Shown in pieces: positions 42,068 to 51,632 of a DNA stretch of 64,000 bases. Origin of the DNA: [Eubacterium] siraeum (GTDB taxonomy: Bacteria; Bacillota; Clostridia; Oscillospirales; Ruminococcaceae); NCBI GenBank assembly GCA_025150425.1, contig CP102281.1:2542001-2606000 (forward strand), read 5' to 3'. Within the stretch, counting starts at the first letter, position 1. Each line of letters starts with the position of its first letter. Both the position numbers and the translations under genes were made by a program. The notes beneath the pieces are model-generated. The model was not told the DNA's origin and did no database searches. It was given only the letters and a program-made list of their open reading frames with translations.

Positions 42068-43063
42068 TTGGCTGATACCCTTACGCAAGAACAAATAGAC
42101 GCAATGCTGTCAAGCGTACTTTCGGGCGGAGATACCGCATCACTTGACACGCACGAAGAAAAGGAAGAAATCAAGGAGTACGACTTCCGTACTCCGAAGA
42201 AGTTCACTAAGGAACAGATAAAGATACTTGAGAGGATATTCGAGAATTATTCAAGGCATCTTTCATCTTACATAACGGGTCTGTTAAGGCTGTACTGCAA
42301 GGTTTCGCTTGCAAGCATAGAGGAACAGAAGTATTTTGAGTTCAGCAACGCTCTTCCGGATTATACGATAATGGGTATTGTCGATCTCGGCATAGAGGAC
42401 GATGATATTGAGGAAAGCAATGCGATTTTACAGCTGTCAAACTCGCTCACCTTTACAATGATCGACCGTATGCTCGGCGGCAGAGGCACATATCAGGATA
42501 CCGACAGAGATTTTACGGAAATAGAGATAAACGTAATGCGTGGCATTGTTGAACGCTTTACCTCGCTTATGTCGCAGGCGTGGGACGGATATGTTGATAC
42601 CAATCCAAAGCTGGAATCAATAGAAACAAACTCAAGGGTAATATCCGCCGCAGACGCCGACGAAACAATGATTATCGTTGCGATGGAGGTAACGGTAAAC
42701 GATTCAAAATCCATAGTGTCGTTCTGTATGTCGGCAATTACTATGGATCAGATAATGAAGAAATTCTCGGCTAAGTTCAGCTCGGGCAAAAGGGCAGGAA
42801 GTCCCACTAAGGAAACGGAGCGTAAGGAAAACCTTATGTCAACGCTTTCGCAGTCGGAGCTTACTGTTACGGCGGTGCTTGACGATACAATGCTCACGCT
42901 CCGTGACGTTCTGAATCTGCAGGTAAATGACATAATACCGCTGAACAAGCCGATTACCGACAACGTACAGCTTAAAGTGGGAAGCACCTGCTGGTTTGAC
43001 GGAAAGCTCGGTACACTGAACGGAAAGAAAGCGTTCAGGATTGATAATATACTAAAGAATTGA
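42068..43063 (+). CDS. fliM: Flagellar switch protein FliM
   Basis: A 331-residue C-ring protein. The N-terminal TLTQEQIDAMLSSVL is the CheY-P docking peptide. The middle CheC-like domain lacks phosphatase motifs, and the C-terminal SpoA domain binds FliY (LQVNDIIPLNKPI). The start is TTG 42068 after GGGGGG. It directly follows motB; fliL, which often lies between them, is absent. Confidence 0.94.
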   Translation: MADTLTQEQIDAMLSSVLSGGDTASLDTHEEKEEIKEYDFRTPKKFTKEQIKILERIFENYSRHLSSYITGLLRLYCKVSLASIEEQKYFEFSNALPDYTIMGIVDLGIEDDDIEESNAILQLSNSLTFTMIDRMLGGRGTYQDTDRDFTEIEINVMRGIVERFTSLMSQAWDGYVDTNPKLESIETNSRVISAADADETMIIVAMEVTVNDSKSIVSFCMSAITMDQIMKKFSAKFSSGKRAGSPTKETERKENLMSTLSQSELTVTAVLDDTMLTLRDVLNLQVNDIIPLNKPITDNVQLKVGSTCWFDGKLGTLNGKKAFRIDNILKN

Positions 43064-43073
43064 GGTAAGGCAA

Positions 43074-44333
43074 ATGGGAAAACTGACCACTCTGTCGGGG
43101 ATGCAGCTTGACGCTATCGGCGAGATAATGAATATCAGTATGGGAAGTGCGGCTACCGCAGTTTCTGAGCTGCTCAACGCCAAAGTGTGGATCACTACGC
43201 CGAAGGTAACCGTAGTTCAGGCATCAGAGCTTAACTACGACAGACTTGAACCTGCGATATGCGTAAAGATCGAGTACATAAAAGGGCTTTCCGGCTCAAA
43301 TCTGATGATCTTAAAGCAGGACGATGTACAGCTGATACTTAATCAGCTTATGGGCAAGCCGCCCGTTATATCTCCTGATTTTGAGTTTGATGAGCTGAAT
43401 ATCAGTGCGGTAAGCGAAGTAATGAATCAGATGATGGGAGCTTCTTCGACGGCTCTGTCGGAATTTCTGGGTATGGGTATTGATATATCGACACCTACTC
43501 CGTACATTCTCAGCGAGATAAATATTGCCGACCTGCAGAATTATGAGCAGACGGATATGGTTGCCGCTATCAATTTTGACCTTACCATTGACGGTGTTAT
43601 AAAATCGGAATTTATATCGGTGCTTGATATAGATCTTGCGGCAACGCTTGCCGACAGAATGATCGGCGGTGCGACATCTCCCGAACCGATTGCGACAGAA
43701 CCTGCACCTGCACCTGCTCCGGCACCTCAGCCTGTTCCGCAGGCAGAACCTGTTCCGCAGGCGGCAACCGTTCAGCAAGCGGCTCCTGTTCAGCAGGCAA
43801 CACCCATGCCGCAGGTAGCACCCGTTCAGCAGGCGGCGGCGCCTGTACCTCAGGCGACACCCATGCCACAGGTAGCACCTGTGCCGCAGGTAGCACCTGT
43901 GCCACAGGCGGATATGTATGCACAGCAGGGATACTACGGATACCCGAATCCTGCTATGTACGGTCAGCCGGTACAGCCTGTTATGCAGCCTCAGCCGGCG
44001 GTAAACTACCGTAATGCCCAGCTTGCACAGTTTGAGAACTTTGAAGCTCCGCTCGGCTCGGAACAGAAAGAAAACTTACAGCTCCTTATGGACGTACCGC
44101 TTCAGATTTCTGTCGAGATAGGCTCGACTAAGAAGAAAATCAAGGATATACTTGAGTTCTCACAGGGTACTATCATAGAGCTTGAAAGACAGGCAGGCGC
44201 ACCCGTTGACGTTATGGTAAACGGAAACCTCATCGCAAGGGGCGACGTTGTTGTTATCGACGATAACTTTGCGGTAAGAATAACGGAAATAGTAAAATCG
44301 AAATTTATGGACAGCCTCGGTAAAGGCGAATAA
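43074..44333 (+). CDS. fliY: Flagellar switch protein FliY (CheC-like phosphatase fused to FliN)
   Basis: A 419-residue protein. The N-terminal domain has two CheC-type active-site helices, LDAIGEIMNISMGSAATAVSELL and LNISAVSEVMNQMMGASSTALSEFL, so dephosphorylation of CheY-P is expected. A Pro/Ala/Gln-rich repeat linker spans about residues 200-320. The C-terminal FliN/SpoA domain starts near LLMDVPLQISVEIG. No CheY-docking peptide is seen at the N-terminus, unlike Bacillus FliY. It follows fliM by 10 bp. Confidence 0.93.
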   Translation: MGKLTTLSGMQLDAIGEIMNISMGSAATAVSELLNAKVWITTPKVTVVQASELNYDRLEPAICVKIEYIKGLSGSNLMILKQDDVQLILNQLMGKPPVISPDFEFDELNISAVSEVMNQMMGASSTALSEFLGMGIDISTPTPYILSEINIADLQNYEQTDMVAAINFDLTIDGVIKSEFISVLDIDLAATLADRMIGGATSPEPIATEPAPAPAPAPQPVPQAEPVPQAATVQQAAPVQQATPMPQVAPVQQAAAPVPQATPMPQVAPVPQVAPVPQADMYAQQGYYGYPNPAMYGQPVQPVMQPQPAVNYRNAQLAQFENFEAPLGSEQKENLQLLMDVPLQISVEIGSTKKKIKDILEFSQGTIIELERQAGAPVDVMVNGNLIARGDVVVIDDNFAVRITEIVKSKFMDSLGKGE

Positions 44334-44373
44334 CATATAATAAAACAGGGATACGAAAGGAAACCTTACACTT

Positions 44374-44736
44374 ATGGATAAGAAGATATTACTTGTAGAC
44401 GATGCGGCATTCATGCGTATGCTTATCCGCAACACACTTACGACAAACGGCTACACAAATATACTTGAGGCGGCTGACGGCGAAATAGCGGTTTCGACAT
44501 ATTCCGCAGAGAAGCCCGACCTTGTTATAATGGACATAACAATGCCCAACAAGACCGGTATCGAGGCACTCAAGGAAATCAAGGCTATGGATCCCGGCGC
44601 AAAGGTCGTAATGTGCAGTGCTATGGGTCAGGAAGCTATGGTTGTCGAGGCTATCAAGCTCGGCGCACTTGACTTCATCGTAAAGCCGTTCAAGGCTGAG
44701 AGAATACTTCAGACCGTTAAGAAAATACTTGACTGA
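44374..44736 (+). CDS. cheY: Chemotaxis response regulator CheY
   Basis: A 120-residue single receiver domain. The acidic pair is Asp9-Asp10, the phospho-acceptor Asp54 (LVIMDITMP), then Ser82 and Lys104 (FIVKPF). No output domain is present. It lies between fliY and fliO as in the Bacillus fla/che operon, which supports CheY over other receivers. Its kinase CheA is not in the window. The stop overlaps the fliO start. Confidence 0.92.
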   Translation: MDKKILLVDDAAFMRMLIRNTLTTNGYTNILEAADGEIAVSTYSAEKPDLVIMDITMPNKTGIEALKEIKAMDPGAKVVMCSAMGQEAMVVEAIKLGALDFIVKPFKAERILQTVKKILD

Positions 44737-45185
44737 TGGAATACGTACAGCTTGTATGTGCGCTTATCGGCGTACTTGCACTGATTTTTCTGTTCTTCTG
44801 GGTACTGAGAAAGGTAAACAAGGGGATACTGAGCGTAAGCGGAAAACGGCTCAAGGTGCTTGACCGTGCCTCGCTCGGCGGTGAAAAATCGGTGGTTGTC
44901 GTGAGCGTTGCAGGAAAGTGTATGGTGCTTGGCGTGACTGCCGGCAGGATAGACAAGATCGAGGATCTGTCAATCACGGAAGAAGAATATATGTCTGAGC
45001 TTTATCCTGAGGGAAGCGGAAGGCAGGATAACTTCTTCGCCGCCTTCAGTGACGCAATGGCTAAAAACATAAAGAATATGAGAGGGAAGAAAGCCCGCCG
45101 TGACGAAGAATCGGATTACGGCGATGAGTTTCCCGATGTTCGCAAAACCGATGACGGAACAAATTCCGATGACAAAAAATTCTGA
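44736..45185 (+). CDS. fliO: Flagellar biosynthesis protein FliO
   Basis: A 149-residue protein with one N-terminal membrane helix (about 4-24; LIGVLALIFLFFWVLRKV) and a cytoplasmic domain with LKVLDRASLGGEKSVVVVSVAGKCMVLGVTAGRI, the FliO core, then a charged tail. FliO helps assemble the FliP ring. ATG 44736 overlaps the cheY stop (TGATG). Confidence 0.87.
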   Translation: MEYVQLVCALIGVLALIFLFFWVLRKVNKGILSVSGKRLKVLDRASLGGEKSVVVVSVAGKCMVLGVTAGRIDKIEDLSITEEEYMSELYPEGSGRQDNFFAAFSDAMAKNIKNMRGKKARRDEESDYGDEFPDVRKTDDGTNSDDKKF

Positions 45186-45206
45186 CGAGAGGAACACGGA
45201 GTCGAA

Positions 45207-46130
45207 ATGACAAGAGCTTTTGGTCTTACGATTAGAAAAATGTTTATCGACAACAAGCGGATTTTTATCCGCTTTATCGTGTCTTTAACGGTATGTATCG
45301 CACTTATCGGTGTGCTGTGCAGTGTAACGGCATTTGCGGCGGATAACAATGCGTCAGGCAACGCAGGTACGACAACAAGTATCAGCGATACTGCTTCGGC
45401 AAACACCTCGGGCGGTACGCAGTCGGCGGATTCGTCGGTGATGAAGAATCTTATCGGGGTAGACGGCTCGCAGTCGCTTGAGGTAATACTGCTTGTGACT
45501 GTGCTTTCGCTTGCGCCGTCACTGCTTGTGATGATGACCTCGTTTGCGAGAATCATTATCTGCTTCAGCTTTCTGAGAACGGCAATGCAGACGCAGTCCA
45601 CGCCGCCTAATATGGTGCTTACGGGATTGTCGCTTTTCCTTACGATATTCATAATGTGGCCTGTTTTCTCGGAGATAAACGAAACGGCGTATCAGCCGTA
45701 TGCGGCAGGCGAGATGACAATGGAACAGGCTATTGACGCCGCAGGAAAGCCGCTCAAGACTTTTATGCTCAAGCAGACCACGAATGACGATATGAAGTTT
45801 TTCCTGGATTTAAAGGGTCAGAGCATGAGCGATGTCACAGGCGGTGCGACAGACAATATAACACTTGAAAACTACAGCGAGAAGCTGGGCTTTGAAACAG
45901 TAATTCCCGCTTTTATAGTAAGCGAGCTGAAACGTGCGTTCCAGATGGGCTTTCTGATATTCATACCGTTCCTTGTTATCGACCTTGTAGTATCGTCGAC
46001 GCTTATGGCGATGGGTATGATGATGCTGCCGCCGGCGATGATTTCGCTGCCGTTCAAGATAATACTTTTCGTGCTTGTAGACGGCTGGCAGCTGATGGTC
46101 GGAACGATCGTGAACTCGTATAATTTGTAG
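45207..46130 (+). CDS. fliP: Flagellar export gate protein FliP
   Basis: A 307-residue protein. A long N-terminal signal region (to about residue 45, AFAADN) precedes four membrane helices. The FliP signature is LEVILLVTVLSLAPSLLVMMTSFARIIICFSFLRTAMQTQSTPPN, and PAFIVSELKRAFQMGFLIFIPFLVIDLVVSS follows. GAGAGGAACACGG precedes ATG 45207. Confidence 0.95.
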   Translation: MTRAFGLTIRKMFIDNKRIFIRFIVSLTVCIALIGVLCSVTAFAADNNASGNAGTTTSISDTASANTSGGTQSADSSVMKNLIGVDGSQSLEVILLVTVLSLAPSLLVMMTSFARIIICFSFLRTAMQTQSTPPNMVLTGLSLFLTIFIMWPVFSEINETAYQPYAAGEMTMEQAIDAAGKPLKTFMLKQTTNDDMKFFLDLKGQSMSDVTGGATDNITLENYSEKLGFETVIPAFIVSELKRAFQMGFLIFIPFLVIDLVVSSTLMAMGMMMLPPAMISLPFKIILFVLVDGWQLMVGTIVNSYNL

Positions 46131-46159
46131 CATAATATTCCTTGAAGGGAGGGCTTGAT

Positions 46160-46432
46160 CTGACACAGGATATAGCAATGGAGGTCTTTACCGCCGCACT
46201 TGTTCTTGCGCTTAAATTAGGCCTCCCTGTTTTAATAGCCGCAGTTGTGATAGGTCTTATCATAGCGATATTACAGGCGGCAACGCAGGTACACGAGCAG
46301 ACGCTCTCGTTTGCTCCTAAAGCCATAGTGGTTGCAATCGTACTGCTGTTGTTCGGCCCGTGGATGATGAACAGCTGTATAGAGTTCTTCAACTACATAT
46401 TCGGTCTTATGGCAACGGTTGGTGCAACATGA
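46160..46432 (+). CDS. fliQ: Flagellar export gate protein FliQ
   Basis: A 90-residue protein with two membrane helices: TAALVLALKLGLPVLIAAVVIGLIIAILQAATQVHEQTLSFAPK, then a second helix. I choose CTG 46160 because GGGAGGG ends six bases upstream and the product then begins TQD like other FliQ proteins. TTG 46142 and ATG 46178 are alternatives in the same frame. The stop overlaps the fliR start (ATGA). Confidence 0.88.
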   Translation: MTQDIAMEVFTAALVLALKLGLPVLIAAVVIGLIIAILQAATQVHEQTLSFAPKAIVVAIVLLLFGPWMMNSCIEFFNYIFGLMATVGAT

Positions 46433-47217
46433 CGCTAAGCGATGTGTGGGATATGATCCTGAATAATTTTCTCGGCTTTCTGCTGATAATGTGCAGGGTG
46501 TCGGGAATATTCAGCTTTAACCCTATATTCAGCCGTTCAAATTTTCCCGTAAGGCTGAGGGCAGGCACAACGATAGCACTTGCTGTACTGTTTGCCTCGT
46601 CCATGGGGAATATAAAATATGAGCCGACCGGCATATTCATGATGCTGTTCGATATGATGAAGGAGCTGGGGCTGGGGCTTATACTCGGCTTTATGGTGAA
46701 TCTCATACTGGCGGTGACTATTTCCGCAGGTGAGCTTATCGACTATCAGACGGGTCTTTCTATGGCAAGAGCGATGGATCCTGCGACCGGTGTGTCGATG
46801 CCCCTTTTTGCAAACGTTTATTACTATATGTTCATTCTGTATTTCTTTCTGACGAATGGACACTTGTCATATATAAAGCTGTTTCATATATCGTATGAAA
46901 CGCTTCCGATAGGATTTTCGGGGTTCACTGCGGACGTGCCGTGGGCATTGGTGACGTACTTTTCAACCGTGCTTACGCTGGCGGTAAAGCTCGCCGCACC
47001 GATTATCGCTATCGAGTTTATCACCGAAATATGTCTTGGCGTGCTGATGAAGGCTGTACCGTCAATTCATATCTTTGCGCTGAACATTCAGCTTAAGGTG
47101 CTTATCGGTCTTGCGGCGGTGCTGATAATGGCTCAGCCTATGTCGGACTTCATCGAAAAGCTGATGGGCATTATGTGGCAGAACCTTTACGGTCTGCTCG
47201 GCATGATGGGTTCTTAG
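46429..47217 (+). CDS. fliR: Flagellar export gate protein FliR
   Basis: A 262-residue protein with about six membrane helices. Its marks are MCRVSGIFSFNPIFSRSNFPVRLRAGTTIALAVLF, GLILGFMVNLILAVTISAGELIDYQTGLSMARAMDPATG and the C-terminal AVPSIHIFALNIQLKVLIGLAAV. ATG 46429 overlaps the fliQ stop, and the length fits the family. FliR completes the FliPQR gate. Confidence 0.94.
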   Translation: MTLSDVWDMILNNFLGFLLIMCRVSGIFSFNPIFSRSNFPVRLRAGTTIALAVLFASSMGNIKYEPTGIFMMLFDMMKELGLGLILGFMVNLILAVTISAGELIDYQTGLSMARAMDPATGVSMPLFANVYYYMFILYFFLTNGHLSYIKLFHISYETLPIGFSGFTADVPWALVTYFSTVLTLAVKLAAPIIAIEFITEICLGVLMKAVPSIHIFALNIQLKVLIGLAAVLIMAQPMSDFIEKLMGIMWQNLYGLLGMMGS

Positions 47218-47225
47218 GAGGGTAA

Positions 47226-48287
47226 ATGGCAGGCGAAGAAAAAACCGAAAAAGCCACCCCGAAAAAGCGTAAGGATACCAGAAAAAAGGGCGAGGTACTG
47301 CAGAGCAAGGAAGTTGCGGTTGCGGTTTTCGTGGTGGGAATATTCGCATTTCTTGCGATATTCGGAAACTATATGTTCCAGATGCTTTTAAACTTTATGG
47401 AGCAGTCGATGTCATCTATTGACAAGACGGGCAATACCGTAGAGTTTGCGATGAGCGTATTCTGGAAGGTGGCTATAATCTGCATTTGTACCGTAGGTCC
47501 GATACTGGCGGTAGGGGTTGTACTGAGCGTACTGCCCGTAATCGTTCAGACAAAGGGACTTTTCAGTATGGAGGCGATGAAGCCGAAATTCAGCAGATTG
47601 AATCCGTTTACGGGTATCAAGCGGTTGTTTTCGATGCAGGCGCTTGTAGGGCTTGTGAAGGGACTTATCGAGATAATCGTAGTAGTCGCTATACTGTACT
47701 TTCAGGTAATGGACAGAATAAACGAGTTCAAAAAGCTGATAGATACAGATGTAATAAAGATAGTTGCATATATAAGCGAAACGGCGATGAGCCTTATTGT
47801 AACGATATTCGTTATGCTTGTATTTGTGGCGGCGGCAGACTATGTTTTCCAGTGGTGGTCATTTGAGAAAAAGCTCAAGATGTCAAAGCAGGAGGTCAAG
47901 GACGAGTACAAACAGCTCGAAGGTGACCCACAGATAAAGGGCAAGATAAAGCGTAAACAGCAGGAAATGGCACAACAGCGTATGATGCAGGAAGTGCCGT
48001 CCGCAGATGTGGTTGTCCGTAACCCTACTCACTATGCGGTTGCTCTTAAATATGACCGCAAGACAGCCTACAGAGCGCCTGTTGTCGTGGCAAAGGGTAC
48101 AGATGCACTGGCACTGAGGATAGTTGCAGTGGCGCAGGAGCATAATGTATATATCACTGAAAACCGTCCGCTCGCAAGAGGGCTTTACGAGGCGGTAGAC
48201 ATAGGTCAGGAGATACCGAGAGAGTTTTACACTGCGGTGGCAGAGGTGCTGGCGATGGTATATGAGGAGCAGCATAAGCGGCTGTGA
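47226..48287 (+). CDS. flhB: Flagellar export switch protein FlhB
   Basis: A 353-residue protein. It starts GEEKTEKATPKKRKDTRKKGEV, has four membrane helices, then a cytoplasmic domain with the self-cleaving NPTH in VVVRNPTHYAVALKYD (about residue 262). That cleavage switches export from hook to filament substrates together with FliK. AGGAGG lies just before ATG 47226. Confidence 0.96.
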   Translation: MAGEEKTEKATPKKRKDTRKKGEVLQSKEVAVAVFVVGIFAFLAIFGNYMFQMLLNFMEQSMSSIDKTGNTVEFAMSVFWKVAIICICTVGPILAVGVVLSVLPVIVQTKGLFSMEAMKPKFSRLNPFTGIKRLFSMQALVGLVKGLIEIIVVVAILYFQVMDRINEFKKLIDTDVIKIVAYISETAMSLIVTIFVMLVFVAAADYVFQWWSFEKKLKMSKQEVKDEYKQLEGDPQIKGKIKRKQQEMAQQRMMQEVPSADVVVRNPTHYAVALKYDRKTAYRAPVVVAKGTDALALRIVAVAQEHNVYITENRPLARGLYEAVDIGQEIPREFYTAVAEVLAMVYEEQHKRL

Positions 48288-48660
48288 GCCGTTGCAAATT
48301 CGCCGTTCTGACAGTCGGCGGTTTATGTAACCTCCGTTCTCGGCGGGGTTTAACGATTGTGCTGATGTTCTTGGCGAGAGACAGTGCGAGCTTTGCAACG
48401 ATATTGCAGACAGCTGGGACAGTTCAAGCGATCCCTCAGTCTTGACGGCAGAAAAAGTAAGTGCTATTTGAAGGTTTGACTTATCTCATTAAGCGGTAAT
48501 TTTCATGGATTTGTGCCTTGCCGCAAGCCAGCTCCCTTTAGCAAGGGAGCCAAGGTTAGTGTTAGTGCAAATTTTGCATGGATCGATTATAAATAATTAT
48601 AAAAACGGACAAGCGAAGTCCGGACAGAGAAAGAGAAAGAACAAGAAAGGAGCGGTGCGA
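48288..48660. other. Gap between flhB and flhA with repeat remnants
   Basis: GCGGCTGTGAGCCGTTGCAA at 48280 is a diverged relative of the 39259 repeat, partly inside the flhB end. A GCTCCCTT-TAGC-AAGGGAGC hairpin follows at 48531-48550. No gene is supported. The ribosome site AAAGGAGCGG at the end belongs to flhA. Confidence 0.65.
48527..48562. repeat. CTCCCTT hairpin repeat
   Basis: GCCAGCTCCCTTTAGCAAGG then GAGCCAAGGTTAGTG. It shares the frame GCCA-hairpin-GCCAAGG-TAGTG with the hairpins at 7885 and 8262, although the stems differ. Confidence 0.55.
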
Positions 48661-50727
48661 ATGGTTAAAAAGATGATGACGAATGTTTTTGCGGTATTCG
48701 TTATTTTTATCGTGCTTGCGATTATCATTCCTCTGCCGACTCCGATACTGGACTTTCTTCTGATAATAAATATAGGACTTTCTCTCGTCATACTCCTTAT
48801 GACGATGTACATAAAAAAAGCGCTTGAATTTTCGATATTCCCGACTATACTTCTTCTGACAACGGTTTTCCGACTGTCGCTGAACGTATCGACTACACGA
48901 GGAATACTTTCAAACGGCTATGCGGGCGAGGTCGTAAAGACGTTCGGTGAATTCGTAATGGGCGGTGACGCTATTGTCGGATTTATCATATTCGTAATCA
49001 TAGTAATAGTAAACTTCCTTGTTATCACCAAGGGTTCTGAGCGTGTATCTGAAGTTGCCGCAAGATTTACCCTTGACGCTATGCCCGGTAAGCAGATGGC
49101 TATTGATGCTGACCTTAATACAGGCGCAATAACCGATGAAGAGGCAAAGATACGCCGTGCGGAAGTACAGCGTGAAAGCGACTTCTTCGGCGCAATGGAC
49201 GGTGCTACGAAGTTTGTAAAGGGCGATGCGATAATTTCTATCATCACGGCGCTCATAAACCTTATCGGCGGTGCGGTACTGGGTATGATGCACGGGCAGG
49301 ATATAAACTCTGTGCTTTCCACCTACTCGCTGGCAACGGTCGGTGACGGTCTTTGCTCGCAGATTCCTGCACTTATGATCTCTGTTGCTACAGGTATGGT
49401 AGTTACCCGTGCGGCAAGCACAGACAGCTTCAATGCCGATATTAAAAGGCAGTTTACCTCTCAGCCTAACGTAATGATGATAGCCGGCATTGTTATTGCC
49501 GCTCTTATGGTTATCCCCGGCTTCCCGAAGCTGATACTTCTCGGTGTCGGTGCGGCACTGTTTATATTCGGTTGGAGATTGTCAAAATCGAAGGCGAAGA
49601 AAGAGGCGGCTCTTGCCGCTCAGGCTGAACGTGAAACGCTTGCAAAGATGCAGGATCAGCCGACCTCAGACAATGACTATTACAGGGATATTGACAATGT
49701 ATTCAAGCTGCTGAATGTTGAACAGATAGAGATGGAGTTCGGCTACAGCCTTCTGCATCTTGTAGACGAAAAGAGCGGCGGTCATTTTATCGACCGTGTG
49801 GTAATGTTCCGTAAGCAGTTTGCGATGGATATGGGTATGGTAATACCGTCGGTACGAATGACGGACAACCCCGAAATAAATCCGAACCAGTATGTTATAA
49901 AGATAAAGGGCGAGGAGGTCGCAAGAGGAGAAATTCTTTCCGACCACTATTTAGCGCTTGACAACGGAGATGTGGTAAACCCTGTTGACGGCATAGACAC
50001 CGTTGAGCCTGCGTTCGGTATCCCTGCAAAGTGGATAAGCGCAGACAAGAAGGTAATGGCTGACGTTGCGGGATATACGCTTATCGACCCTGTGTCCGTA
50101 ATGATAACTCATCTGTCAGAGGTCATCAAGCAGCACTGCAGTGAGCTTTTGTCACGTCAGGACGTAAAGACGATGGTGGACAACATAAAGCAGACCAACC
50201 CAACTCTTATCGACGACCTTATACCCGGCACTATCTCTCTCGGTTATCTCGAAAAGGTGCTTTGCCTGCTTCTGCGTGAGGGCGTTCCGATAAGGGATAT
50301 GGAAACTATCCTCGAAACGCTTGGCGACCACGCAGGTGCGCTTAAGGACATTGATATTGTAACGGAATATGTAAGACAGGCGCTCAAGCGTACCATAACA
50401 AGACGCTTTGCGGAGGCAAACTCGCTGAGAGTAATTACCGTTGACCCGAAGGTCGAGGATACGATAGTGGCAAGCGTAAAGAAATCCGAAGCAGGAAGCT
50501 ATCTTGCGATGGATCCCGACCTGATACAGAAGATCGTCAACATAACAAGCGGAGAAATAGACAAGGTAAAGGATGTTATACCGAATATAATCATACTGAC
50601 CTCTCCGATAGTAAGAATATATTTCAAGAAACTGATAGACCAGTTCATACCGAATATAACGGTGCTGTCCTACAGCGAAATCGACAATACGGCGCAGATA
50701 CAGGCTATAGGCAATATAGCGATGTAA
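48661..50727 (+). CDS. flhA: Flagellar export protein FlhA
   Basis: A 688-residue export-gate ion channel and substrate platform. It has about eight membrane helices in the first 330 residues with the FHIPEP region (VITKGSERVSEVAARFTLDAMPGKQMAIDADLNTGAITDEEA, about 110-150), then a large cytoplasmic domain (about 360-688). I start at ATG 48661 behind GGAGCGG; an in-frame start at 48505 would add 52 residues of repeat DNA. flhF and flhG, which usually follow, are absent. Confidence 0.95.
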   Translation: MVKKMMTNVFAVFVIFIVLAIIIPLPTPILDFLLIINIGLSLVILLMTMYIKKALEFSIFPTILLLTTVFRLSLNVSTTRGILSNGYAGEVVKTFGEFVMGGDAIVGFIIFVIIVIVNFLVITKGSERVSEVAARFTLDAMPGKQMAIDADLNTGAITDEEAKIRRAEVQRESDFFGAMDGATKFVKGDAIISIITALINLIGGAVLGMMHGQDINSVLSTYSLATVGDGLCSQIPALMISVATGMVVTRAASTDSFNADIKRQFTSQPNVMMIAGIVIAALMVIPGFPKLILLGVGAALFIFGWRLSKSKAKKEAALAAQAERETLAKMQDQPTSDNDYYRDIDNVFKLLNVEQIEMEFGYSLLHLVDEKSGGHFIDRVVMFRKQFAMDMGMVIPSVRMTDNPEINPNQYVIKIKGEEVARGEILSDHYLALDNGDVVNPVDGIDTVEPAFGIPAKWISADKKVMADVAGYTLIDPVSVMITHLSEVIKQHCSELLSRQDVKTMVDNIKQTNPTLIDDLIPGTISLGYLEKVLCLLLREGVPIRDMETILETLGDHAGALKDIDIVTEYVRQALKRTITRRFAEANSLRVITVDPKVEDTIVASVKKSEAGSYLAMDPDLIQKIVNITSGEIDKVKDVIPNIIILTSPIVRIYFKKLIDQFIPNITVLSYSEIDNTAQIQAIGNIAM

Positions 50728-50766
50728 ACGCCGCACGGTCGGAAATATCCGGGAAAGGAGTGTTCT

Positions 50767-51522
50767 ATGGCAGTGCAGAGCAAGGAGCGGCTGAACGAGC
50801 TTCTTGAAAAATACAGGCTGACAGGCGATATGAACGTCAGGAACGAAATCGTACTGATGTATATGGATCTTGTCAAAATGATAGCGGTATCAATGCGTAA
50901 TATCTATACGGGATATGCGGAAAGCGACGATATTATAAACGAAGGCGTTATTGCGCTTATGGCGGCTATAGACGGCTTCGATCCCGAGAAGAATGTAAAA
51001 TTCGAAACATACGCAGGTATCAGGATAAAGGGCGCTGTTATTGATTATCTGCGAAAGCTGGACAGAGTTCCGAGAACGCTCAGAAAGCTGTCGAAACAGC
51101 TTGATGATAATTTTGCAAGACTTAATTCAGAGCTGTGCCGTACTCCGACAGACGAGGAGCTTGCGGAGAGTATGAATATGACCACCGCACAGCTTTCAAA
51201 GCTGATGGCGAATACGGCAGGAATGATAACGCTGTCGTTTGAGGAGCTTTTATACGAGGATAATCTTGACGAAAATATTTCGGCATCAAGCGAAACGGCT
51301 GACGCAAAAATGTATGAGCGTGAAAAAAAGCAGGTGATAGCCGACGCTGTCGCTACGCTTCCCGAAAAGGAAAAGCAGGTAGTGACAATGTATTACTACG
51401 AAAGGCTGAAATACTCGGAGATTGCCAAGGTTATGAGCATTACGCAGTCAAGAGTATGCCAGATACATTCAAAGGCTATGCTGACGCTCAAAAACAAGCT
51501 GGAAAGCTATATAAAAGGCTGA
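50767..51522 (+). CDS. sigD: Flagellar sigma factor SigD/FliA (sigma-28 family)
   Basis: A 251-residue alternative sigma factor with regions 2 (GYAESDDIINEGVIALMAAIDGFDPEKNVKFETYAGIRIKGAVIDYLRKLDRVPRTLR), 3 and 4 (TLPEKEKQVVTMYYYERLKYSEIAKVMSITQSRVCQIHSKAM). The length and region 3 fit the FliA/WhiG group, which drives flagellin and chemoreceptor genes. None of those targets, nor the anti-sigma FlgM, lies in the window. AAAGGAG precedes ATG 50767. Confidence 0.93.
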   Translation: MAVQSKERLNELLEKYRLTGDMNVRNEIVLMYMDLVKMIAVSMRNIYTGYAESDDIINEGVIALMAAIDGFDPEKNVKFETYAGIRIKGAVIDYLRKLDRVPRTLRKLSKQLDDNFARLNSELCRTPTDEELAESMNMTTAQLSKLMANTAGMITLSFEELLYEDNLDENISASSETADAKMYEREKKQVIADAVATLPEKEKQVVTMYYYERLKYSEIAKVMSITQSRVCQIHSKAMLTLKNKLESYIKG

Positions 51523-51527
51523 AGGGC

Positions 51528-51556
51528 TTGCATATTTATGTGAAAACTGATATGAT
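51528..51556 (+). promoter_or_regulatory. Possible promoter before the first rod gene
   Basis: TTGCAT (51528-51533), a 17-bp spacer and TATGAT (51551-51556), followed by a leader with AAAGGAGGTG before the TTG start. Confidence 0.5.
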
Positions 51557-51632
51557 ATAATCAAGGGGTCGGAGGTTTACCGGCTCGCTTATAATACGGA
51601 AAATCACGCTTTACGAAAGGAGGTGAAAAAAC

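Noticed and set aside
48505-48660. N-terminal extension of FlhA
   Set aside because: It would translate repeat DNA with no similarity to FlhA; the ribosome site is directly before ATG 48661.
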